DNA of 64,000 nt, from contig NC_089188.1 in assembly GCF_947507565.1 (NCBI RefSeq), forward strand, positions 1,116,001 to 1,180,000. The letters run 5' to 3'. How positions within the stretch are numbered: position 1 is the first letter of the stretch; each line of letters starts with the position of its first letter. Shown one piece after another: positions 48,401 through 59,153 of this stretch. Made by a program: the position numbers and the translations under genes. The notes beneath the pieces are model-generated. The model did not search any database. It had not been told where the DNA came from and worked only from the letters and a program-made list of their open reading frames with translations. Origin of the DNA: Oscarella lobularis. Its lineage: Eukaryota > Porifera > Homoscleromorpha > Homosclerophorida > Oscarellidae.

Positions 48401-51400
48401 ATTCAGGCAGGTGGTGTACGCACTCCGCCGGCAGGCGGTGTATATATTTCGGCAGGCGGTGTATATATTTCGGAGGCGGTGTATATATTCCGGCAGGCGG
48501 TGTATATATTTCGGCAGGCGGTGTATATATTCAGGCAGGCGGTGTATATATTCAGGCAGGTGGTGTACGCACTCCGCCGGCAGGCGGTGTATATATTTCG
48601 GCAGGCGGTGTACGTACTCCGCCGGAAGGCGGTGTATATATCGGAGCAGGCGGCGTATATATTCCGGCAGGCGGTGTACGTACTCCGCCGTCAGGCGGTG
48701 TATATATTTCGGCAGGCGGTGTATATATTCCGGCAGGCGGTGTACGTACTCGGCCGGCAGGCGGTGTATATATTCCGGCAGGTGGTGTATATATTCAGGC
48801 AAGCGGTGTACGTACTCCGCCGGCAGGCGGTGTATATATTCCGGCAGGCGGTGTATATATTCCGGCAGGCGGTGTACGTACTCCGCCGTCAGGCGGTGTA
48901 TATATTCAGGCAGGCGGTGTATATATTCCGGCAGGCGGTGTACGTACTCCGCCGGCAGGCGGTGTATATATTCCGGCAAGCGGTGTACGTACTCCGCCGG
49001 CAGGCGGTGTATATATTCCGGCAGGCGGTGTACGTACTCCGCCGTCAGGCGGTGTATATATTTCGGTAGGCGGTGTACGTACTCCGCCGGCAGGCGGTGT
49101 ATATATCGGAGCAGGCGGCGTATATATTCCGGCAGGCGGTGTACGTACTCCGCCGTCAGGCGGTGTATATATTCCGGCAAGCGGTGTACGTACTCCGCCG
49201 GCAGGCGGTGTATATATTTCGGCAGGCGGTGTATATATTCAGGCAAGCGGTGTACGTACTCCGCCGTCAGACGGTGTATATATTTCGGTAAGCGGTGTAT
49301 ATATTCCGGCAGGCGGTGTATATATTCCGGCAAGCGGTGTACGTACTCCGCCGTCAGGCGGTGTATATATTCCGGCAGGCGGTGTACGTACTCCGCCGTC
49401 AGGCGGTGCATATATTTCGGCAGGCGGTGTATATATTCCGGCAGGCGGTGTACGTACTCCGCCGGCAGGCGGTGTATATATTTCGGTAGGCGGTGTATAT
49501 ATTCCGGCAGGCGGTGTATATATTCCGGCAGGCGGTGTACGTACTCCGCCGGCAGGCGGTGTATATATTCCGGCAGGCGGTGTACGTACTCCGCCGGCAG
49601 GCGGTGTATATATTCCGGCAGGCGGTGTACGTACTCCGCCGGCAGGCGGTGTATATATTCCGGCAGGCGGTGTATATATTTCGGCAGGCGGTGTATATAT
49701 TTCGGCAGGCGGTGTATATATTTCGGCAGGCGGTGTATATATTCCGGCAGGCGGTGTATATATTCCGGTAAGCGGTGTACGTACTCCGCCGTCAGGCGGT
49801 GTATATATTTCGGCAGGCGGTGTATATATTCCGGCAGGCGATGTATATATTTCGGCAGGCGGTGTATATATTCCGGCAGGCGGTGTACGTACTCCGCCCG
49901 CAGGCGGTGTATATATTTCGGCAGGTAGTGTATATATTCCGGCAGGCGGTGTACGTACTCCGCCGGCAGGCGGTGTATATATTCCGGCAGGCGGTGTACG
50001 TACTCCGCTGGCAGGCGGTGTATTTATTCCGGTAGGCGGTGTACGTACTCCGCCGTCAGGCGGTGTATATATTTCGGTAGGCGGTGTATATATTCCGGCA
50101 GGCGGTGTACGTACTCTGCCGGCAGGCGGTGTATATATTCCGGCAGGCGGTGTATATATTCCGGCAGGCGGTGTACGTACTCCGCCGTTAGGCGGTGTAT
50201 ATATTCCGGCAGGCGGTGTATATATTCCGGCAGGCGGTGTATATATTCCGGCAGGCGGTGTACGTACTCCGCCGGCAGGCGGTGTATATATTCCGGCAGG
50301 CGGTGTACGTACTCCGCGCGCAGGCGGTGTATATATTTCGGCAGGTGGTGTATATATTCCGGCAGGCGGTGTGCGTAATCCGCCGTCAGGCGGGGTATAT
50401 ATTCCGGCAGGCGGTATATATATTCCGGCAGGCGGTGTACGTACTCCGCCGTTAGGCGGTGTATATATTTCGGTAGGCGGTGTATATATTCAGGCAGACG
50501 GTGTACGTACTCCGCCGGCAGGCGGTGTATATATTCCGGCAAGCGGTGTACGTACTCCGCCGGCAGGCGGTGTATATATTCCGGCAGGCGGTGTATATAT
50601 TCCGGCAGGCGGTGTATATATTCCGGCAGGCGGTGTACGTACTCCGCCGGCAGGCGGTGTATATATTTCGGTAGGCGGTGTATATATTTCGGCAGGCGGT
50701 GTACGTACTCCGCCGGCAGGCGGTGTATATATTTCGGTAGGCGGTGTACGTATTCCGCCGGCAGGCGGTGTATATATTTCGGCAGGCGGTGTATATATTC
50801 CGGCAGGCGGTGTACGTACTCCGCCCGCAGGCGGTGTATATATTTCGGCAGGTGGTGTATATATTCCGGCAGGCGGTGTACGTACTCCGCCCGCAGGCGG
50901 TGTATATATTTCGGCAGGCGGTGTATTTATTCCGGCAGGCGGTGTACGTACTCCGCCGTCAGGCGGTGTATATATTTCGGTAGGCGGTGTATATATTCCG
51001 GCAGGCGGTGTACGTACTCTGCCGGCAGGCGGTGTATATATTCCGGCAGGCGGTGTATATATTCCGGCAGGCGGTGTACGTACTCCGCCGGCAGGCGGTG
51101 TACGTACTCCGCCGTCAGGCGGTGTATATATTTCGGTAGGCGGTGTACGTAATCCGCCGTCAGGCGGGGTATATATTCCGGCAGGCGGTATATATATTCC
51201 GGCAGGCGGTGTACGTACTCTGCCGGCAGGCGGTGTATATATTCCTGCAGGCGGTGTACGTACTCCGCCGGCAGGCGGTGTATATATTTCGGCAGGCGGT
51301 GTATTTATTCCGGCAGGCGGTGTACGTACTCTGCCGGCAGGCGGTGTATATATTTCGGTAGGCGGTGTATATATTCCGGCAGGCGGTGTACGTACTCCGC

Positions 51401-54400
51401 CGTCAGGCGGTGTATATATTTCGGCAGGCGGTGTATATATTCCGGCAGGCGGTGTACGTACTCTGCCGGCAGGCGGTGTATATATTTCGGTAGGCGGTGT
51501 ACGTACTCCGCCGGCAGGCGGTGTATATATTTCGGCAGGCGGTGTACGTACTCCGCCGGCAGGCGGTGTATATATTTCGGTAGGCGGTGTACGTACTCCG
51601 CCGGCAGGCGGTGTATATATTTCGGCAGGCGGTGTATATATTCCGGCAGGCGGTGTACGTACTCCGCCCGCAGGCGGTGTATATATTTCGGCAGGCGGTG
51701 TATATATTCCGGCAGGCGGTGTACGTACTCCGCCGTCAGGCGGTGTATATATTTCGGTAGGCGGTGTACGTACTCTGCCGGCAGGCGGTGTATATATTTC
51801 GGCAGGCGGTGTATATATTCCGGCAGGCGGTGTATATATTTCGGCAGGCGGTGTATATATTCCGGCAGGCGGTGTACGTACTCCGCCCGCAGGCGGTGTA
51901 TATATTTCGGCATGCGGTGTATATATTCCGGCAGGCGGTGTACGTACTCCGCCGGCAGGCGGTGTACGTACTCCGCCGGCAGGCGGTGTATATATTTCGG
52001 TAGGCGGTGTACGTACTCCGCCGGCAGGCGGTGTATATATTCCGGCAGGCGGTGTACGTACTCCGCCCGCAGGCGGTGTATATATTTCGGCAGGCGGTGT
52101 ACGTACTCCGCCCGCAGGCGGTGTATATATTTCGGCAGGCGGTGTACGTACTCCGCCGGCAGGCGGTGTATATATTTCGGTAGGCGGTGTACGTACTCCG
52201 CCGGCAGGCGGTGTATATATTCCGGCAGGCGGTGTACGTACTCCGCCGGCAGGCGGTGTATATATTCCGGCAGGCGGTGTACGTACTCCGCCCGCAGGCG
52301 GTGTATATATTTCGGCAGGTGGTGTATATATTCCGGCAGGCGGTGTACGTACTCCGCCCGCAGGCGGTGTATATATTTCGGCAGGCGGTGTATATATTCC
52401 GGCAGGCGGTGTATATATTTCGGCAGGCGGTGTATATATTCCGGCAGGCGGTGTACGTACTCCGCCCGCAGGCGGTGTATATATTTCGGCAGGCGGTGTA
52501 TATATTCCGGCAGGCGGTGTACGTACTCCGCCCGCAGGCGGTGTATATATTTCGGCAGGTGGTGTATATATTCCGGCAGGCGGTGTACGTACTCTGCCGG
52601 CAGGCGGTGTATATATTTCGGCAGGCGGTGTATATATTCCGGCAGGCGGTGTACGTACTCCGCCGGCAGGCGGTGTATATATTCCGGCAGGTGGTGTATA
52701 TATTTCGGCAGGTGGTGTATATATTCCGGCAAGCGGTGTACGTACTCCGCCGGCAGGTGGTGTATATATTTCGGCAGGCGGTGTACGTACTCCGCCGGCA
52801 GGCGGTGTATATATTTCGGCAGGCGGTGTATATATTCCGGCAGGCGGTGTACGTACTCCGCCGTTAGGCGGTGTATATATTTCGGTAGGCGGTGTATATA
52901 TTCCGGCAGGCGGTGTATATATTTCGGCAGGCGGTGTATATATTCCGGCAGGCGGTGTACGTACTTCGCCGTCAGGCGGTGTATATATTTCGGCAGGCGG
53001 TGTATATATTCCGGCAGGCGGTGTATATATTCAGGCAGGCGGTGTACGTACTCCGCCGGCAGGCGGTGTATATATTCCGGCAGGCGGTGTATATATTCCG
53101 GCAGGCGGTGTATATATTTCGGCAGGCGGTGTATATATTTCGGCAGGCGGTGTATATATTTCGGTGTATATATTTCGGAGGCGGTGTATATATTTCGGCA
53201 GGCGGTGTATATATTCCGGCAGGCGGTGTATATATTCCGGCAGGCGGTGTACGTACTCCGCCGTTAGGCGGTGTATATATTTCGGTAGGCGGTGTATATA
53301 TTCCGGCAGGCGGTGTATATATTCAGGCAGACGGTGTACGTACTCCGCCGGCAGGCGGTGTATATATTCCGGCAGGCGGTGTACGTACTCTGCCGGCAGG
53401 CGGTGTATATATTCCGGCAAGCGGTGTACGTACTCCGCCGGCAGGCGGTGTATATATTTCGGCAGGCGGTGTACGTACTCCGCCGGCAGGCGGTGTATAT
53501 ATTTCGGCAGGCGGTGTATATATTCCGGCAGGCGGTGTACGTACTCCGCCGGCAGGCGGTGTATATATTCCGGCAGGCGGTGTATATATTCAGGCAGACG
53601 GTGTACGTACTCCGCCGGCAGGCGGTGTATATATTTCGGCAGGCGGTGTATATATTCCGGCAGGCGGTGTACGTACTCCGCCGGCAGGCGGTGTATATAT
53701 TCCGGCAAGCGGTGTACGTACTCCGCCGTCAGGCGGTGTATATATTTCGGCAGGCGGTGTATATATTCCGGCAGGCGGTGTACGTACTCCGCCGTCAGGC
53801 GGTGTATATATTTCGGCAGGCGGTGTATATATTCCGGCAGGCGGTGTACGTACTCTGCCGGCAGGCGGTGTATATATTCCGGCAGGCGGTGTATATATTC
53901 CGGCAAGCGGTGTACGTACTCCGCCGGCAGGCGGTGTATATATTCCGGCAAGCGGTGTACGTACTCCGCCGTCAGGCGGTGTATATATTTCGGCAGGCGG
54001 TGTATATATATTCCGGCAGGCGGTGTATATATTTCGGCAGGCGGTGTATATATTCCGGCAGGCGGTGTACGTACTCCGCCCGCAGGCGGTGTATATATTT
54101 CGGCAGGCGGTGTATATATTCCGGCAGGCGGTGTACGTACTCCGCCCGCAGGCGGTGTATATATTTCGGCAGGTGGTGTATATATTCCGGCAGGCGGTGT
54201 ACGTACTCTGCCGGCAGGCGGTGTATATATTTCGGCAGGCGGTGTATATATTCCGGCAGGCGGTGTACGTACTCCGCCGGCAGGCGGTGTATATATTCCG
54301 GCAGGTGGTGTATATATTTCGGCAGGTGGTGTATATATTCCGGCAAGCGGTGTACGTACTCCGCCGGCAGGTGGTGTATATATTTCGGCAGGCGGTGTAC

Positions 54401-57400
54401 GTACTCCGCCGGCAGGCGGTGTATATATTTCGGCAGGCGGTGTATATATTCCGGCAGGCGGTGTACGTACTCCGCCGTTAGGCGGTGTATATATTTCGGT
54501 AGGCGGTGTATATATTCCGGCAGGCGGTGTATATATTTCGGCAGGCGGTGTATATATTCCGGCAGGCGGTGTACGTACTTCGCCGTCAGGCGGTGTATAT
54601 ATTTCGGCAGGCGGTGTATATATTCCGGCAGGCGGTGTATATATTCAGGCAGGCGGTGTACGTACTCCGCCGGCAGGCGGTGTATATATTCCGGCAGGCG
54701 GTGTATATATTCCGGCAGGCGGTGTATATATTTCGGCAGGCGGTGTATATATTTCGGCAGGCGGTGTATATATTTCGGTGTATATATTTCGGAGGCGGTG
54801 TATATATTTCGGCAGGCGGTGTATATATTCCGGCAGGCGGTGTATATATTCCGGCAGGCGGTGTACGTACTCCGCCGTTAGGCGGTGTATATATTTCGGT
54901 AGGCGGTGTATATATTCCGGCAGGCGGTGTATATATTCAGGCAGACGGTGTACGTACTCCGCCGGCAGGCGGTGTATATATTCCGGCAGGCGGTGTACGT
55001 ACTCTGCCGGCAGGCGGTGTATATATTCCGGCAAGCGGTGTACGTACTCCGCCGGCAGGCGGTGTATATATTTCGGCAGGCGGTGTACGTACTCCGCCGG
55101 CAGGCGGTGTATATATTTCGGCAGGCGGTGTATATATTCCGGCAGGCGGTGTACGTACTCCGCCGGCAGGCGGTGTATATATTCCGGCAGGCGGTGTATA
55201 TATTCAGGCAGACGGTGTACGTACTCCGCCGGCAGGCGGTGTATATATTTCGGCAGGCGGTGTATATATTCCGGCAGGCGGTGTACGTACTCCGCCGGCA
55301 GGCGGTGTATATATTCCGGCAAGCGGTGTACGTACTCCGCCGTCAGGCGGTGTATATATTTCGGCAGGCGGTGTATATATTCCGGCAGGCGGTGTACGTA
55401 CTCCGCCGTCAGGCGGTGTATATATTTCGGCAGGCGGTGTATATATTCCGGCAGGCGGTGTACGTACTCTGCCGGCAGGCGGTGTATATATTCCGGCAGG
55501 CGGTGTATATATTCCGGCAAGCGGTGTACGTACTCCGCCGGCAGGCGGTGTATATATTCCGGCAAGCGGTGTACGTACTCCGCCGTCAGGCGGTGTATAT
55601 ATTTCGGCAGGCGGTGTATATATATTCCGGCAGGCGGTGTATATATTTCGGCAGGCGGTGTATATATTCCGGCAGGCGGTGTACGTACTCCGCCCGCAGG
55701 CGGTGTATATATTCCGGCAGGCGGTGTATATATTCCGGCAGGCGGTGTACGTACTCCGCCAGCATTGGGGAGTGTTGCCAGTCTCCCTTCTATCCTAGCC
55801 ACGAGCTCTGCTCTGCTCCATCTGATAAGCAACACGCTGGCTAAATATTTATACTCAGACGCGACTGGGACCATACGACTGCAGCTATTCACAATCAAAA
55901 ACCGTTGCCAATCGGCTGCAAATGCATTTCTGACGACAAAAACAAACGAAATTTTATCGAAAATCAATTCAAAACGCGAAAATGAAAGCGGAATGTGTGC
56001 TACGTACGCCAGGCACGCCTTGTCACGCGACATTGAGCAACGCATGACGTCAATCATCGCGTTGCTACGAAATGCCCTAATACGAGAAGTAGAAGCGATG
56101 AATCGGTCGCAAAATGCATTGTGGGTCTCTTCTAAAGACATTGAGTCGCTATTTGGACGCGAAAAGCAAACGAATACGCAGTTACGGCAGTACGCTTGGT
56201 CAGCAAAATCAAGGTGCTACGTCCGCTTCTATAAAGGGCAAGTGAAACGTGCGTTGCATGTGAGCAACAATCCGACGAAAACGTTAGACTATTCGACCCG
56301 TTTCTCGTCAAATTACCTATAGGACCAATGGGCAGGGTATGATAAAAACTTCCGGTACTGTGCCCGTTTCCACAGTATAATGGTACTAAATGCGCGAGAT
56401 GCCATAAAATGATGTGGCATCTCACTTGCGTTGAAAAAGAGCAGAACCCTGTAATAAATATCTTACGTATTCTATCCGGTTGATAGAAAGACCTGTTGGC
56501 ACAGCCCGGGCCAAACGAGAGGTCGTCAATAGCAATATCGCCAATGAAATTCCCACCTCTTTCAGCATCAAGGTACAACTGTAAAAAAAACGTCAAAATC
56601 TAAACACAAGAATTTTTTCTAAAAAAACTTACTTCGAATGAGCGATTTGTGTGTATAGGAATCTCCGCTCGACTCCAGCCTAGACCGGCGTTGCCGGCGC
56701 GAGCGTATAGGACTCGTTCTCGTACGAGTGATCCTTCGTCGTCGAGTTCGCGCATATAAAGTCGAAGGATACCGATCTGAGAGCCGTGCATGCTGTGATA
56801 GAAACGAAACGTGCAATCGTCGTCGAACGGCGGATCGTAGACGCCGCTCCGGAGAGTGGCTCGATCGCCGGGGGAGTACGAGCTCGCCTCGAGGTAAAGA
56901 TAATATCCTGAGATAGTGTTTTAATTAATTAATTAATTAATTAATTAATCGTATTGATAGAAGAAAAAAAGCTGCCTTTACCTTTTCCTGTCGTGTGATC
57001 GGTGGTGGGGCCGGTGAATAGGGAAGGAGTTTCGCCCTGGCGACGATGCCAAAAGACGGGCTTTTGGTCGTTCGTCTGCACACTCTTCCAACCGCACAAA
57101 TCATTTTCGAAGTCACAGTGACTCGGTGCAGTAGCTAAGGAGAGAGGAGAATACTTTTAAATATAGCTCGTTTGCGCTATAGAGATATTCCCACCGGTTT
57201 GGCACGCGCAAATTAACGAAAAACTAATGAGTGCTAATCAGTATACTTACAACATTCGGTTGCATTCTCGTCTTCTCCGTCGAGACAATCGTCGGTAAAG
57301 TCGCACAGACGATTGGGGGCAACGCAAACGTTCGTTTCGCTGCATCGCATCGAATGCTTTGGGCACGGCACAAGGAAAATATCTGAAGCGTGGAATAAAA

Positions 57401-58668
57401 TAATTCACTGACTGGCTACAGTACAAACCAGGACTGCAGTTGACGAATTCGAGATCATCAACGGCTACGTCTCCTCTAAAACCGTAATCGTGCTCCACGA
57501 TAATGTCAAGATAGAACGCAGAGCGAATGTTGGGTAGAGGAAGACCGCCGATAAGCCATTCCTCGGGCTGTTGGCCGACTCTCTCCCACCGATACAATTC
57601 CCGTTTGGTTTGATTCTCGACGGCAACGACCCGAAGCGATCCCACGTCCTCTCCAACCATGTAGTAAGCAAAACGAAATAGACAAAATTCGCTGGAATAA
57701 TTGAATACGGGGCTAAACAGGACCGCTGTTGATTTCGAAAGACCACTCGTTTCAACATAAAGATAGTTGCCTAAGGTAGGTAGGGCATTGTTTGTTGGTT
57801 ATGGAGGGAATTTTTGTGTATGTACCGTTGCCAGACGTGTGATCGGCTGGAGGCCCTGTCCCTAGAGATAGTGTAGGTCCTTTTTGCCGTGTCCACGTCT
57901 GATCAGATCGCATCTTCCACGGGCACGGGCTCTCAAAATCGCAATTAGAATCTAAAAGGCATAAAATTATATATCTATGTATTATTGTTATGCTTACTCT
58001 CATTAGGAAATCCAGAAGCTGGGGAGCCCTTTCCTATTGTCGTTGCATTGGCCGGAGCTTCGATGAAAAATTCAATATACAAATCTTTTCACTCACTCAC
58101 TCACTCACTCACCTGAACAATTGGTCTCATCCGAACCGTCGTCGCAGTTCCGAACTCCGTCGCACGTCTCATACTCCCAAACCCACAGAAACGAATCGTC
58201 GCACCAGCGCTGATACGGATAGAGCGTTTCTATAATTGGACAAAGTCTCGACGCACTCCCAAGCATCATCGGAATGCCTCGCGCACCTCTCCCCCGAACA
58301 GGCGAGAACGAAGAGTCGGAGATAGCGTAGGGCGGCGTCGTCGTCCCCGCGTTGCAAAACGAATAGTCGCAGCACGATTTGCACGCGAAACGACGTCGAC
58401 ATCCGCGCCACGTCGACGAGACGTGGCACGCGTCGTTCGTCGAAGCGCAGCGCGTTTCGACGAGATCGCCGACGGAGAGCGACGCGATCGACACGTCGCA
58501 CGTCGCGTTGTTCTTGCAGGCGAAGCACGAGAGCGGAGAAGTCGCCGCTAGAAAAAAAAAGAGAGAGAGATGTACGTACGTAGGCGTGCGTTCGCCTGGG
58601 AAGCGATTACCAGTCCCCTGGGAAACGATCGAGATCGACAAGAGAGAAAGGAGAGCGATGGGTAGCAT
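36434..58668 (-). CDS. Giant MAM / LDL-receptor class A receptor, type I membrane protein
   Basis: From the N-terminus: signal peptide [17 protein letters not shown] (58668); a Ly6/uPAR-like three-finger domain ([10 protein letters not shown] ... [11 protein letters not shown]); then about 13 MAM and 13 LDLa domains. LDLa examples: [17 protein letters not shown] (near 58125), [16 protein letters not shown] (near 44460), [16 protein letters not shown] (near 39940). MAM examples: [10 protein letters not shown] (57940), [11 protein letters not shown] (45960), [10 protein letters not shown] (39750), [10 protein letters not shown] (38970), each ending in a (I/V/L)A(I/V/L)DD or similar strand. A Thr/Ser/Pro stalk (about 36790-37005), a transmembrane helix [20 protein letters not shown] (about 36610-36680) and a tail with NPVY follow (stop 36434-36436). 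It resembles MALRD1 and apical endosomal glycoprotein: endocytic ligand or lipoprotein binding. One 10,480-bp intron (45987-56466) contains a satellite; its flanking exons join in phase 1. Splitting into two genes there cannot be excluded. Confidence 0.8.
45987..46700. other. Intron flank left of the satellite, no gene
   Basis: It has no MAM or LDLa coding. A perfect hairpin AACACCGA-AAA-TCGGTGTT lies at 46551-46569. Just before it, at 46538-46547, is GTACTCCGCC, ten bases identical to the core of the 24-bp satellite unit and possibly a relic or the seed of the array. TTGGGG at 46693-46698 abuts the first unit. Confidence 0.6.
46780..47212. repeat. 216-bp higher-order repeat, two tandem copies
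   Basis: A block of ten units (eight 21-mers and two 24-mers, 216 bp), recognised by the rare CCAACA variants and a following CGATGTATATA variant, occurs twice in a row. The copies differ at a few bases, for example CCGGCAGCC versus CCGGTGCCC before GATGTATATA. Confidence 0.8.
48321..48618. repeat. 149-bp higher-order repeat, two tandem copies
   Basis: The frame-shifting junction TCGGAGGCGG occurs at 48321 and 48470, 149 bp apart. The following units repeat in the same order, including two CAGGCA variants and the rarer GGTGGTGTACGCACTCC unit. The period is seven units, one of them shortened to 20 bp. Confidence 0.8.
52389..55616. repeat. 1,614-bp tandem segmental duplication within the satellite
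   Basis: Unit order from about 52389 to 54002 is repeated from 54003 to 55616 and begins a third time for about 90 bp. Landmarks recur exactly 1,614 bp apart: TCGGTGTATATATTTCGGAG at 53161 and 54775, and the junction word TGTATATATATTCC (with an extra TA) at 54001 and 55615. I saw no difference between copies over the parts compared. Confidence 0.85.
55762..56466. other. Intron flank right of the satellite, no gene
   Basis: Unique sequence, open on the plus strand only because the array's frame runs into it (to a stop at 56320-56322). It contains TTGGGG at 55765-55770 (also found at the left edge), a CRE-like TGACGTCA at 56046-56053, and no domain similarity. It ends at the strong splice donor GTAAGA of the receptor gene (complement, 56461-56466). 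Confidence 0.6.
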
Positions 58669-59153
58669 GTCGAGCCAGCGAAGGGGGCAACGCTAAACGG
58701 CTTTTGACTGCGTATAATTTTTTTCTCGGGAAAAAGAGAAGCTAATCGGGTTTGGTCGCGAAACGGCGTTAGAGTCCCCGGTTGCGCCCCGTGCAGGCGC
58801 GTTTTTCTGCTGCACGCGAGGCTCTTTGTCGGTGAAATCGTCGCCTTCGCCATTTGTCGTTCCCCGCGCGAATTAATTAGTGACGTCTGCAAAGCCGACG
58901 AAAGTTTCGTCTTTTTTCAACGTAGCTGCGACATCGACGATTTCGCTTCGGACTGCATTGCATTGCATGCAATTTTTCGTCGTCTGTTCGAACTTCCTTT
59001 TCTTTACGATGCGCATGCGCCTTTGAGCTCGACTGGCGTGGTTCTTCTCGTAGGGGTCTTTCTAAGCTGTGAGTATCGGGGCAATCTCACTTTGAGAGAG
59101 CCTGTCTTTACCTTTTTACTGCTCGGAATTGACTATTTCTCCGTTTCTAGACG
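58669..59153. promoter_or_regulatory. Divergent promoter region of the MAM/LDLa receptor and RPL9
   Basis: A perfect NRF1-type palindrome, TGCGCATGCGC, lies at 59010-59020, preceded by a pyrimidine tract CTTCCTTTTCTTT (about 58992-59004) of the kind found at ribosomal-protein gene starts. A 5'-UTR intron is likely from the GT at 59069 to the AG at 59150, just before the RPL9 ATG. No TATA box seen. Confidence 0.55.

Larger units (their letters stand above)
46701..55761. repeat. 9.06-kb intronic satellite of mixed 21-bp and 24-bp units
   Basis: Two unit types alternate irregularly: a 21-mer beginning GGCGGTGTATATATTCCGGC plus A, and a 24-mer beginning GGCGGTGTACGTACTCCGCC plus GGCA. By arithmetic there are about 400 units. 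Common variants change the same few positions: CCG to TCG or CAG in the 21-mer, CCGGCA to CCGTCA, CCCGCA or CTGCCGGCA in the 24-mer, and GGC to AGC at the unit start. Both units are multiples of three and lack stop codons in all six frames, which makes ORFs of up to 2,721 codons on the plus strand and up to 746 on the minus strand. Rare 20-bp units (TTCGGAGGCGG at 48321, 48470, 53175 and 54789) shift the frame. No spacers, so not CRISPR. Confidence 0.95.

Noticed and set aside
46701-55761. CRISPR array
   Set aside because: No unique spacers between repeats, two mixed unit types, and a clearly eukaryotic setting.
46659-56322. Very long plus-strand ORFs (1,089 and 2,721 codons) as a silk- or elastin-like structural protein
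   Set aside because: The repeat units are open in all six frames, so ORF length is not evidence. There is no signal peptide or plausible start, 20-bp units break the frame, changes are mostly non-synonymous, and the stretch lies in an intron of another gene.
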